Of a DNA stretch of 64,000 bases, positions 55,227-63,385 are shown piece by piece. A program made the translations under genes and the position numbers. Source of the stretch: Thermocatellispora tengchongensis (GTDB taxonomy: Bacteria > Actinomycetota > Actinomycetes > Streptosporangiales > Streptosporangiaceae); NCBI RefSeq assembly GCF_014202315.1, contig NZ_JACHGN010000002.1, positions 112,397 through 176,396 on the forward strand, given 5' to 3'. Within the stretch, counting starts at the first letter, position 1. Each line of letters opens with the position of its first letter. Under the pieces are notes generated by a model. It saw only the letters and a list, made by a program, of their open reading frames with translations. It was not told where the DNA came from and searched no databases.

Positions 55227-57512
55227 GTGGTGTCGAACAATCGCAAGGGTGACCGCGGCGAGTTTGGTGCGACCAATGAAATGCAGGGAGGCAGCGCCGG
55301 TGCGGTAGTTCAGGCGGGTTCCATCGCAGGGGGAGTGCATCTGCACCCGGCGCAGCCGGCCCCCGCGTCTCCTCCCCACGAGTTGCCGCCCGACGTACAC
55401 GCGTTCACCGACCGCTCCGACCAGCTCGCCGAAATGGACCTCCTTCTGGCATCCACTGAGGGCAGCCCGCCGACGGCGGCAGTGGTGATATGCGCGATTT
55501 CCGGAACGGCAGGTGTGGGCAAGACCGCCTTCGCGACCCACTGGGCGCACCGTGTCAGTGATCGGTTCCCCGACGGTCAGCTCTACATCAACTTGCGGGG
55601 ATACGGTCCCGATGAGGTCGTGTCCTCCGAAGAGGCTCTCGCCAGCTTGCTGCGATCGATGGGGGTGCCCAACTCGGATATCCCTCACGGCATCGATGAG
55701 CGGGCGGCTCGATTCCGAAGCCTCGCGGCCGGCCGGCGGATGCTGATCGTTTTGGACAACGCCAGATCGGCGGATCAGGTTAGGCCGTTGTTGCCGGGAA
55801 CGTCTTCCTGCCTGGTGCTTGTCACCAGCCGCGATACCCTGCCGGGTCTGATATCCCGGGACGGAGCCCGGCGCATGAACCTCGACTTGCTGCCGGAAGC
55901 GCAGGCCATCGCCCTCCTGCGTACGCTGATCGGCTCCAGGGTCGATGACGATCCGCAGGCCGCCCGCGATCTCGTGCAGCATTGTGCCCGGCTGCCGCTG
56001 GCGTTGCGCATCGCGGCTGATCTGGCGTTCACCAATGAGGACGTGCCATTGGCCGAGTTGGTGAACGACCTGGCAGACGAACAGAGCAGGCTTGACCTTC
56101 TTGACGCGGGCGCGGATCCTTACACCGCCGTGCGGGCGGTCTTGTCGTGGTCGTACAGGACCCTCAAGCCGGACGAGGCGAGGGCTCTGCGCCTGCTCGG
56201 CCTGCATCCCGGTCGCGAGTTCGATGCGATCAGCACCAGCGTTCTCGTGGACACGACACCAGTGCGAGCCGGACGGCTGCTCGACTCTCTGGTGCGCGCT
56301 CACCTGCTGGAGCGCACCCGGACCAAGAGATACCAGATGCATGACCTGCTGCGTGTCTACGCGGCCGACCTTGCCCTGCAGGAAGAACCCCAAGAGGCCC
56401 AGGAGGCCGCACTTCGCAGGCTCTTCGACTTTTTCACTTACTCCGCTTCCGCGGCGATGGACGTGCTGTTCCCCCATGAGAAGGCACGACGTCCGGACAT
56501 CCCTCCGGGGTCGGGTGCTCTCATGGAATTCGTAGACGAGGATCATGCGCTGCGATGGCTGGAGACGGAGCGCGCTACTCTTCTGGCGGTCGCGGCCCGC
56601 ACCGCGCAGAGCAGTTGGGCGGTCTATGCCATTCTCCTCTCCACCATACTTTATCGCTTTCTGGATATTCATGGCCATTTTGATGAGGCGGTTACACTGC
56701 ACACCTATGCGGTTGCGTCGGCTCGTTCGCGTGGCGATGCCGTCTCTGAGGGGCGTGCGCTTCACAACCTTGGCACCGTCTATCAACGTCAAGGGCGTTA
56801 CCAGGAGGCCGTGGATCATCTGCGGAAGGCGCTCGAGATAATTCTGCAAGCGGACCAGCCGGAGGTGGAGGCGTTCGTCCGCAGTGACTTAGGGCTCGTG
56901 CTGCTGCTGCTCGGCCAATACGAACCGGCTCTGCGGGAGCTTGGACGGGCGTTGCGGCTGTTCGAAGAGCTCGATGATCTCACAGGGCAGGGCCAGGTCC
57001 TGAACAACATGGGCCTTGCCTTCGTGCGACAGAATCTCCTGGAGGAGGCTCTCGATCACATGCGACGGTCGTTGGTGCTGTTCCGGGGGACAGGCGATCG
57101 TCCTCGTCAAGGGTATGCACTCAACGATATCGGAGCCGTATATCAGCGGACCGGAAACCATGTGGAGGCGCTCGATTACCATTCGGAGGCACTCGCGGTC
57201 GCCCGCGAGACCGGTGATAAGGCACTTGAAGCCGCCGCGCTCAACGGACTCGGGAACACAAATCGGCTCTTCGCGTTGAGGGAGTCGGTTCTTGAGTTCC
57301 ATGAGCAGGCTCTCAGGATTGCCGAGGAGATCGGCGATCGTTACGAGCAGGCTCAGGCGCATGAAGGAATCGCCGGAGTTCACGATGGTTTGGGACGTGC
57401 GGAAGATGCCCGCGACCACTGGCGACGCGCGCTATCGATCTACGTCAGCCTCGGGTCGCCCGACGCGGACCGCGTCAGATCCTCCTTGGGGGAAGTGATC
57501 GATCTGCCGTGA
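55227..57512 (+). CDS. NLR-like protein: amyloid-type motif, NB-ARC ATPase and TPR repeats
   Basis: 761 residues. Residues 24-40 (AGAVVQAGSIAGGVHLH) resemble the short amyloid signalling motifs found at the N-terminus of bacterial NLRs. NB-ARC: P-loop GTAGVGKT 93-100, Walker B RRMLIVLDNA, sensor LVTSRD, GLPL-like CARLPLALRIA, winged helix and MHD at 371-373 (MHDLLRVYA). From ~430 on there are about seven TPRs (ALHNLGTVYQRQGRYQEAVD, NNMGLAFVRQNLLEEALDHM, LNDIGAVYQRTGNHVEALDY). No N-terminal regulator domain of the AfsR/SARP type is present. Expected to be an ATP-switched sensor that oligomerises on ligand binding. GTG start with GAGG 8 nt upstream. Confidence 0.88.
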   Translation: MVSNNRKGDRGEFGATNEMQGGSAGAVVQAGSIAGGVHLHPAQPAPASPPHELPPDVHAFTDRSDQLAEMDLLLASTEGSPPTAAVVICAISGTAGVGKTAFATHWAHRVSDRFPDGQLYINLRGYGPDEVVSSEEALASLLRSMGVPNSDIPHGIDERAARFRSLAAGRRMLIVLDNARSADQVRPLLPGTSSCLVLVTSRDTLPGLISRDGARRMNLDLLPEAQAIALLRTLIGSRVDDDPQAARDLVQHCARLPLALRIAADLAFTNEDVPLAELVNDLADEQSRLDLLDAGADPYTAVRAVLSWSYRTLKPDEARALRLLGLHPGREFDAISTSVLVDTTPVRAGRLLDSLVRAHLLERTRTKRYQMHDLLRVYAADLALQEEPQEAQEAALRRLFDFFTYSASAAMDVLFPHEKARRPDIPPGSGALMEFVDEDHALRWLETERATLLAVAARTAQSSWAVYAILLSTILYRFLDIHGHFDEAVTLHTYAVASARSRGDAVSEGRALHNLGTVYQRQGRYQEAVDHLRKALEIILQADQPEVEAFVRSDLGLVLLLLGQYEPALRELGRALRLFEELDDLTGQGQVLNNMGLAFVRQNLLEEALDHMRRSLVLFRGTGDRPRQGYALNDIGAVYQRTGNHVEALDYHSEALAVARETGDKALEAAALNGLGNTNRLFALRESVLEFHEQALRIAEEIGDRYEQAQAHEGIAGVHDGLGRAEDARDHWRRALSIYVSLGSPDADRVRSSLGEVIDLP
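55296..55346 (+). other. segment coding the amyloid-signalling-like motif
   Basis: Codons 24-40 of the NLR: Gln-Ala-Gly-Ser-Ile-x-Gly-Gly-Val-His pattern, flanked by a Gly/Asn-rich start and a Pro/Ala linker to the NB-ARC domain. Confidence 0.55.
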
Positions 57513-58324
57513 TCGTGCGTCACGTCTCCCGATCCCGGGGCGAGAACCTGTTGCTTGCCCGTGGAATCTGGCCGGGATGCGTAGGGGCCAATGTGGCCGA
57601 TGTGGTGAATACTACGGCGTTCCTCGGGGACCTGGAGAGGGCCAGGTAGGTAGGCTCCTAGGTTCCATGCGGACCCCTGGACCCTACGGTGGCGTACGCG
57701 CCTACCGCATGGCTGTGACCAGCCTCCTCCCCCCGCCACTCTGGGCGAGGGCCCTGCTTCCAGACGGGCACTGCTGCTCGTACAGGGCCAGACCGGCTTC
57801 GCCTGTGACTGCGGAGGCATGGCGGTCGCTCCTGGCTGGTGTGGATCACGATCATCCAACCACGCGTGGCGGCCGAGGGTGCTTCCGTGCGCTCGCACAG
57901 TGTGCTGATCGGGCGGTGGCTGTCGGGAGTCCGCTCTCACCGATCCCTCGGATCTCGCCTTCCCTGTGCGATGAGGCGGAGAGAGGTTCGCGCGTTATCG
58001 CCCCGGCTGGGAATCGCAGGGCCCGTGCCAGGCTCAGTCCTATTGCACCTCTTCACCTGGAGGTTGCTGAGCTTCAAGGGAGGTTGCATTAAGTAGCTTG
58101 TCGTCCCTATTGCCGATGGCACTTGGGTAGCGTGGTTCTTGGGCTTCCCTCCAGGCTGGCCCAGTTGGACGAGGCAACATCCTTAACTGAAGTTCAGGTG
58201 AAGAAGGGCTTGTGGTGCAAGCGGCGGATGGGCGGGTGCGGCGTCTGTGTCCGCCACGAGCACGCCACGGGCGGGAGCGGTCGTATCTTGAGCCGCGAAA
58301 CCATGTCCTCAGAGTGCCTGGCGG
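57513..58324. other. 812-bp gap inside the NLR island
   Basis: No coherent gene on either strand: open frames are short, Arg/Pro-rich and lack ribosome sites. Composition is mixed. It may carry the promoter of the second glycosyltransferase-like gene and remnants of a lost gene. Confidence 0.5.
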
Positions 58325-59482
58325 ATGACGCGTAGATCCAGCGCTGAGATCCGGCACCACTCGTCACACCGGATATTGCTCACCCCAGGACCGACGGCGT
58401 GCGGGTCACTTGGCCGGAAACCCGACGTCATCATGGTGCCGGCATCACGCCACGTGATCGCACTGAGCAGGTGTGTCGCCCTGGCCAAGAGACTGGCGAC
58501 CGACCTGGTCGTACTGTGCAGCAGGTGGGCCGACGCGGAGAAGGCCCTGGTAGTGGCGCGGAGGGGCGGCGTGAACGTGCTCGCCGTCGATGTGCCCGAG
58601 GCGCAGCGAGTGGAGTTGCCGGAATTCGCCACGACCGCCCTTCTCGCGGGTACCAAGTTCGAGTGGCGGACCGACACCAGCCTCAAGCGGAATATCGGGC
58701 TTGCTCTGGCGCGGATGCGTGGCTGGGATCGGATCGTGTTCCTGGATGACGACATCGAGGTGCGCGACCCGGATGACCTAGTCCGGGCCGCCGGGCTGCT
58801 CAACCTGTACGAGGCCGTGGGGCTGTTCATCGGGGGCATGCCCGACAACTCGGTGGTGTGTCACGCGAACCGCTACGTGGGGAACTCGCAGGACACGTTT
58901 GTAGGCGGCGGCGCGCTGGTCGTCGATCCCGTCCGCGTCACCTCGTTCTTTCCCCAGATATACAACGAGGACTGGTTCTACCTGCTGGACAGGGCTAGGC
59001 TGCGCCGCGTGGCGACGGTGGGCTTGGCGGTCCAGGCCCCGTACGACCCTTTCGCCTGGCCCGGACGGGCACGGACGGAGGAGTTCGGCGACGTGCTGGC
59101 CGAAGGGCTGTTCGCCTTGCTCCACACAGGAGGCACGGTACGCGAGGCCGATCGCGTGTACTGGGCGGAGTTCCTGGGGGTGCGCCGGTCATTCATCAAG
59201 GGCGTGCTGAGCCGGGTCGAGGCACGGGCACAGGGCGTGGAGGACGAGCGCATCGCAGCCTCGCTGCGCGTCGCGCTCGCCCGGCTGTGGCTGATCGACC
59301 CGGGCTTGTGTCAGGACTACCTGGAGGCGTGGCAGGCCGACAGGTCGGCCTGGCGTCGATACGTACGCAGGCTGCCGGTCGGCGTATCGACGACGGACGC
59401 GCTGAGAGTTCTGGGCCTGGACCGGTGGTTCGTCGACCGCAACTTGTCGTCTCCCGACCGGGAGCCGGCGCTCGGCTGGTAG
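58325..59482 (+). CDS. GT-A-type glycosyltransferase-like protein 2 (NLR neighbour)
   Basis: 385 residues, start uncertain (no clear ribosome site at the ATG). Paralogue of the 53999 gene: PDVIMVPASRHVIALSRCVA, DTSLKRNIGLALARM, IVFLDDDIEV (Asp141-143), FVGGGALVVDPVRVTSFFPQ, IYNEDWFYLL and EFGDVLAEGLFALL. Both begin with a Rossmann-like strand and place the DDD triplet after the SLKRNIG helix. The C-terminal third is helical and Arg/Trp-rich. GC is closer to the window average than protein 1, so the two copies may have separate histories. Acceptor and donor are unknown. Confidence 0.7.
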   Translation: MTRRSSAEIRHHSSHRILLTPGPTACGSLGRKPDVIMVPASRHVIALSRCVALAKRLATDLVVLCSRWADAEKALVVARRGGVNVLAVDVPEAQRVELPEFATTALLAGTKFEWRTDTSLKRNIGLALARMRGWDRIVFLDDDIEVRDPDDLVRAAGLLNLYEAVGLFIGGMPDNSVVCHANRYVGNSQDTFVGGGALVVDPVRVTSFFPQIYNEDWFYLLDRARLRRVATVGLAVQAPYDPFAWPGRARTEEFGDVLAEGLFALLHTGGTVREADRVYWAEFLGVRRSFIKGVLSRVEARAQGVEDERIAASLRVALARLWLIDPGLCQDYLEAWQADRSAWRRYVRRLPVGVSTTDALRVLGLDRWFVDRNLSSPDREPALGW

Positions 59483-59640
59483 CGACGACGCGGACGACCC
59501 GACGTGGCGTTGTGACTCCATAGAAGCCTGATCAGGGGCGCCACTGCACCTGAGAACCCGCCGATCGACGAGGTCGCCGCCGGCGTCGGCTGGGCCGAGC
59601 GACGGCTGCGGCGGCGCGGGTCGAATGGGCGCACCCCCGA

Positions 59641-59672
59641 GTGAGGCCTCGTGGCTCTTCGCGAGACCTCAC
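59641..59672. terminator. terminator between GT-like gene 2 and the aldehyde dehydrogenase gene
   Basis: GTGAGG-C-CTCG pairs with CGAG-A-CCTCAC (10 bp with one mismatch) around a 10-nt loop, 22 bp beyond the stop of the minus-strand dehydrogenase. Confidence 0.65.
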
Positions 59673-59694
59673 CGGGAAACGAAACCGCGAGGCG

Positions 59695-61230
59695 CTATAG
59701 CCGGAACTCCAGGTCCGGGGTGATCTCGGCGACGTCCATCTGGGCCTTCTGCAGCCTGCCGCTGTAGTCCCAGTTCATCGACTGCCACCGGGTGAACTGG
59801 TCCAGGACCCACATGCCCGACTGGCGGCTGCCGTTGCCGCTCTTGCCGTTGCCGCCGAAGGGGAGGTGGGCCTCGGCGCCCGAGGTGGAGTTGTTGACGC
59901 TGACCATGCCCGCGCCGATGCCGGCGCGGAAGCGGAAGGCGGACTTGGGGTCGGTGGTGTAGATGGAGGAGGACAGGCCGTAGCCGGGGCGGTTGGCCAG
60001 GTCGATGGCCTCGTCCAGCGACTCGTAGGTCGTGACCCCGACGATCGGGCCGAAGGTCTCCTCCAGGAACAGGCGGTCGGTGGGGCGGAGGCCGTCCACG
60101 ATCACGGGGTGGTAGTACAGGCCGTCCTCGCCGGTGAAGTCGCCGCGGGGGTTGTCCGCGGTGATCCGGCCGCTCTTCTCGGTCACGACCGTGTGATGGG
60201 GCTCGATCCAGGTCAGGTACTCCTCGAAGCGGGTGGCGAACTTGTGGTCGAGGAGGGGGCCGAGCACCACGTCGCCGGTGGGGTCGCCCAGCGGGGCGGC
60301 CGCCACGGCCGCGGCGTAGCGGCGTACGAACTCGTCGTGGACCGAGGAGTGGGCGATCACCGTGCCCAGGCTGGTGCAGCGCTGGCCGGCGGTGCCGAAG
60401 CCGGCGAACAGGGCGCCCTCGACGGCCAGGTCGAGGTCCGCGTCGGGGGTGACGACCATCGGGTTCTTGCCGCCGAGCTCCAGGCAGGGCGACTGGAGGT
60501 GGCGTCCGCACAGCTCGCCGATCGTGCGCCCGACGGCGCTGGAGCCGGTGAAGCCGACCTTGTGCACCGTGCCCTCCTCCAGGGCGGCCGACAGGCCGTC
60601 GTACGTGGCCTGCCCGTCGGCGAAGACGATGTTGAGCACGCCGTCGGGCAGGCCGGAGGCGGCGAAGATCCGGTAGAGCGCGTGCGCGGAGGCGGCGGCG
60701 TACTCGGCGGGCTTCCACACCACCGCGTTGCCGCACAGCAACGCGGGGACCAGGTACCAGGACGGCACCGCCACCGGGAAGTTGCCGGCCGTGATCACCG
60801 CCGCCACCCCCACCGGGACCCGGAAGGTGAACAGGTTCTTGTCCGGCATCTCCGACGGGACGGTCTGGCCGTACAGGCGGCGGCCCTCGCCGAGGAAGAA
60901 GTCGCAGGTGTCCACGATCTCGCGCACCTCGCCCAGCGCCTCGGCGTACGGCTTGCCGATCTCCTCGGTGACCAGCCTGGCCAGGCTCTCGGTGTTGGCC
61001 TCGACCAGCCGCCCGATCGAGGCGATCACCCGGCCGCGCACCGGGGGCGGCACCGCGGCCCACTCCTTCTGGGCGTCCCGGGCCGTACGGCAGGCGGTGG
61101 CGAAGGTCTCGGCGTCGGCGAGGCCCACCCTAGCGACCACTTCGCCGATCCTGGACGGATTGATCGAGTCGTACGCCGTGCCGGGGCCGGCGTCCTTTCC
61201 GCCGATGACGGAGACGATCTGACGGGTCAC
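59695..61230 (-). CDS. NAD(P)-dependent aldehyde dehydrogenase
   Basis: 511 residues. GTG start with AGGAGG 6 nt upstream. ALDH superfamily: VITAGNFPVAVPSW, WKPAEYA, GFTGSSAVGR (cofactor loop), LELGGKNPMVV (general-base Glu) and the nucleophile Cys285 in GTAGQRCTS. The sequence type resembles alpha-aminoadipic semialdehyde/piperideine-carboxylate dehydrogenases, but the substrate is not certain. It stands alone. Confidence 0.93.
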   Translation of the reverse strand: MTRQIVSVIGGKDAGPGTAYDSINPSRIGEVVARVGLADAETFATACRTARDAQKEWAAVPPPVRGRVIASIGRLVEANTESLARLVTEEIGKPYAEALGEVREIVDTCDFFLGEGRRLYGQTVPSEMPDKNLFTFRVPVGVAAVITAGNFPVAVPSWYLVPALLCGNAVVWKPAEYAAASAHALYRIFAASGLPDGVLNIVFADGQATYDGLSAALEEGTVHKVGFTGSSAVGRTIGELCGRHLQSPCLELGGKNPMVVTPDADLDLAVEGALFAGFGTAGQRCTSLGTVIAHSSVHDEFVRRYAAAVAAAPLGDPTGDVVLGPLLDHKFATRFEEYLTWIEPHHTVVTEKSGRITADNPRGDFTGEDGLYYHPVIVDGLRPTDRLFLEETFGPIVGVTTYESLDEAIDLANRPGYGLSSSIYTTDPKSAFRFRAGIGAGMVSVNNSTSGAEAHLPFGGNGKSGNGSRQSGMWVLDQFTRWQSMNWDYSGRLQKAQMDVAEITPDLEFRL

Positions 61231-61295
61231 CGTTGACCTCCTGTGGGAGTGCTATGTCCGCATTCTCTCCATGCCCGCTGTGCCGGACAAACCCG

Positions 61296-61886
61296 TCATC
61301 GTGCCCTGAAGTCAGCGAAGTCAAAACCGGGGGAGACCACGCAGCTCACCAGGACCCCCTCGTCGCCGGCCGGGCGGGCGGCCTGCCACGCCCCCGCCGG
61401 GACGAGGGCCTGGGGCACCTGGCCGTGCTCGACGCCGGGGCCGAGCGTGATCTCCTCCGGGGTGCCGTCGGGGTCGCCGACCAGCAGGGTCAGCGGGCCG
61501 CCGCGGTGCCACAGCCACACCTCGTCGGACGACACCGCGTGCCAGACCGACTCCTCACCGGGCATGAGCAGGAAGTAGATCCCGGTCGCGGACGCCCGCG
61601 GGCCGGGGTAGCCCGGGGGCTCGAAGGTGACGCCGGTGCGCCAGGTCTCGCGGAACCAGCCGCCCTCGGGATGGGGCAGGAGGTCCAGGGCCTCGGCGAC
61701 CGGAGGACGCTCCTGGGCGGCGACGTACGCGCCGGTCACGTCGCGCCGCAGGAACCGCACCCGCCCGCCGTCGGCCAGCACCACCGGCTCGGGCCCGGTG
61801 AACCGCTCGTTCGCGACCCGCAGCGCCTCGTCGTCGTCGGCCACGGGGACGGGCTCGCCGTCGGGGAAGATCTTCACAACAGGCAT
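61296..61886 (-). CDS. cupin_5 (DUF985) protein
   Basis: 196 residues. The core matches DUF985 cupins: LDLLPHPEGGWFRETWRTG, SATGIYFLLMPGEESVWHAV, SDEVWLWHRGGPLTLLVGD, QALVPAGAWQAARP and VSCVVSPGFDFADFR. A 65-residue N-terminal extension (PVVKIFPDGEPVPV...) is extra. Probably a small-molecule-binding or isomerase-like beta-barrel; function unknown. Confidence 0.85.
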   Translation of the reverse strand: MPVVKIFPDGEPVPVADDDEALRVANERFTGPEPVVLADGGRVRFLRRDVTGAYVAAQERPPVAEALDLLPHPEGGWFRETWRTGVTFEPPGYPGPRASATGIYFLLMPGEESVWHAVSSDEVWLWHRGGPLTLLVGDPDGTPEEITLGPGVEHGQVPQALVPAGAWQAARPAGDEGVLVSCVVSPGFDFADFRAR

Positions 61887-61966
61887 CCGACGATGCTAGT
61901 GCACCCCTTTCACCCGAGGTCAGCGGGCTGATGAGCGCGGCTCGGAAAATTGTCGGAGGCGCTCGC

Positions 61967-61978
61967 TAGGGTGCCTGC
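61967..61978 (+). promoter_or_regulatory. leaderless -10 element of the SWIM gene
   Basis: TAGGGT at 61967-61972 stands 6 nt before the GTG at 61979, without a ribosome-binding site. Confidence 0.5.
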
Positions 61979-63385
61979 GTGATCGAACGGTGGAGCCGGG
62001 AGCAGGTGCTGGCGCTGGCACCCGACGACGCGTCCCAGAAGGCGGCCCAGAAGGTCGCCGCGCCCGCGAAATGGTCCGGCGCGGGGGCGGCGCAGGGCGT
62101 CGTGTGGGGCTCGTGCGCGGGCAGCGGCGCCACGCCGTACCAGGTGTGCGTCGATCTGTCCGGGCCCGCCTACCGGTGCGGGTGCCCGAGCCGCAAGTTC
62201 CCCTGCAAGCACGCGCTCGGGCTGCTCCTGCTGTGGTCGGCCGACGGCCTGCCCGCCGGCGCCGCCCCGCCCGCGTGGGTGGCGGAGTGGCTGAGCGAAC
62301 GCCGGCCCCCGGCCGCGTCCGCGCAGGGCGGCCAGGCGGCCGGCGCGGGGCACACCCCCTCCAGTGAGAGTGGCGAGGCCGCCGACCGGCCGCGCACCCC
62401 GTCCGGCTCCGCGGGGGGCGGCGAGGCCGACGGGCGGCGCGGGCAGGAGGCGGCGCGCCGGGCCGAGCAGCGCGAGCAGCGGGTCGCCGCAGGACTGTCC
62501 GAACTGGAGCGGTGGCTGTCCGACCAGATCAGGCAGGGCATCGCGGGCACGAGGGCGGCCGGGTCCGGCCACTGGGACGGCCTGGCCAAGCGGCTGGTCG
62601 ATGCCCAGGCGCCGGGCGTCGCCGGCACGGTCGCGCGACTCGCGCCGCTGCTGGTGGTGGAGGAGGAGTGGCCTTCCCGGGTGCTGGAGGAGTACGCCCT
62701 GCTCCATCTGCTCGCCGTGGCCCACCGCGCCGGCCTGGAGGGCCCGCTGCGCGAGACCGTGCGCACGCGCGTCGGGTTCCCGGTCGGCCGCGAGGAGGTC
62801 GTCTCCCGGGGCGAGCGGGTGCGTGACCACTGGCACGTGCTCGGCAGCACCGACACCGAGCAGGACCGCCTGGTCGCGCGCCGGGTCTGGCTGCGCGGGG
62901 CGCGCACGGGCCGCCCGGCCCTGGTGCTGTCCTTCGCTCCGATCGGCCGCCCGCTCGACTCGTCCCTCGTCGTCGGCACCTGCGTCGATGCCGACCTGTC
63001 GTTCTATCCGGGGGCGGCCCCGCTGCGCGCCCAGGTGGCGGCCCACCACGGCTGGACCGACGCCGCCCCGCCGGCGGGCGTCTCCGTCCCGGCCGCCCTG
63101 GGCGAGATCGCCGCCGCCCTGGCCGCCGATCCCTGGGTCGACTCCTGGCCGCTGCTGCTGGAGGGCGTCGTACCGCTGCGCGCCGCGGGCGACCGGGCGT
63201 GGCTCCTCGGCCACCCGTCCTCACCGGCCGAGAGCTGGCCGCTCCACCCCCGCGCCGGCACCGACCCATGGCGGCTGGTGGCCGTGTCCGGCGGCCATCC
63301 GGTGACGGTCGCGGCCGAATGGCGGCCCCGCGGCCTCACCCCCCTGGCCACCTGGGACGAGGAGGGACGGGTGATCGTACTGTGA
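61979..63385 (+). CDS. SWIM zinc finger protein
   Basis: 468 residues. SWIM motif Cys67-x-Cys69...Cys76-x-His78 (RCGCPSRKFPCKHALG) near the N-terminus. A Pro/Ala/Gly linker follows, then a large domain without recognised motif (LSELERWLSDQIRQG, RLAPLLVVEEEWPSRVLEEYALLHL). Common in actinomycetes beside a MoxR/VWA cluster; DNA- or protein-binding role presumed. Its TGA overlaps the next GTG. Confidence 0.9.
   Translation: MIERWSREQVLALAPDDASQKAAQKVAAPAKWSGAGAAQGVVWGSCAGSGATPYQVCVDLSGPAYRCGCPSRKFPCKHALGLLLLWSADGLPAGAAPPAWVAEWLSERRPPAASAQGGQAAGAGHTPSSESGEAADRPRTPSGSAGGGEADGRRGQEAARRAEQREQRVAAGLSELERWLSDQIRQGIAGTRAAGSGHWDGLAKRLVDAQAPGVAGTVARLAPLLVVEEEWPSRVLEEYALLHLLAVAHRAGLEGPLRETVRTRVGFPVGREEVVSRGERVRDHWHVLGSTDTEQDRLVARRVWLRGARTGRPALVLSFAPIGRPLDSSLVVGTCVDADLSFYPGAAPLRAQVAAHHGWTDAAPPAGVSVPAALGEIAAALAADPWVDSWPLLLEGVVPLRAAGDRAWLLGHPSSPAESWPLHPRAGTDPWRLVAVSGGHPVTVAAEWRPRGLTPLATWDEEGRVIVL

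Noticed and set aside
57577..58092. Open frame of 171 codons between the NLR and second GT-like gene
   Set aside because: Arg/Pro/Gly-rich without domains, ribosome site or consistent third-base pattern.
53371..59694. Mobile element borders (att sites, integrase, transposase, terminal repeats)
   Set aside because: Lower GC suggests transfer, but no recombinase gene, tRNA fragment or matching end repeats were found, so no mobile element is called.
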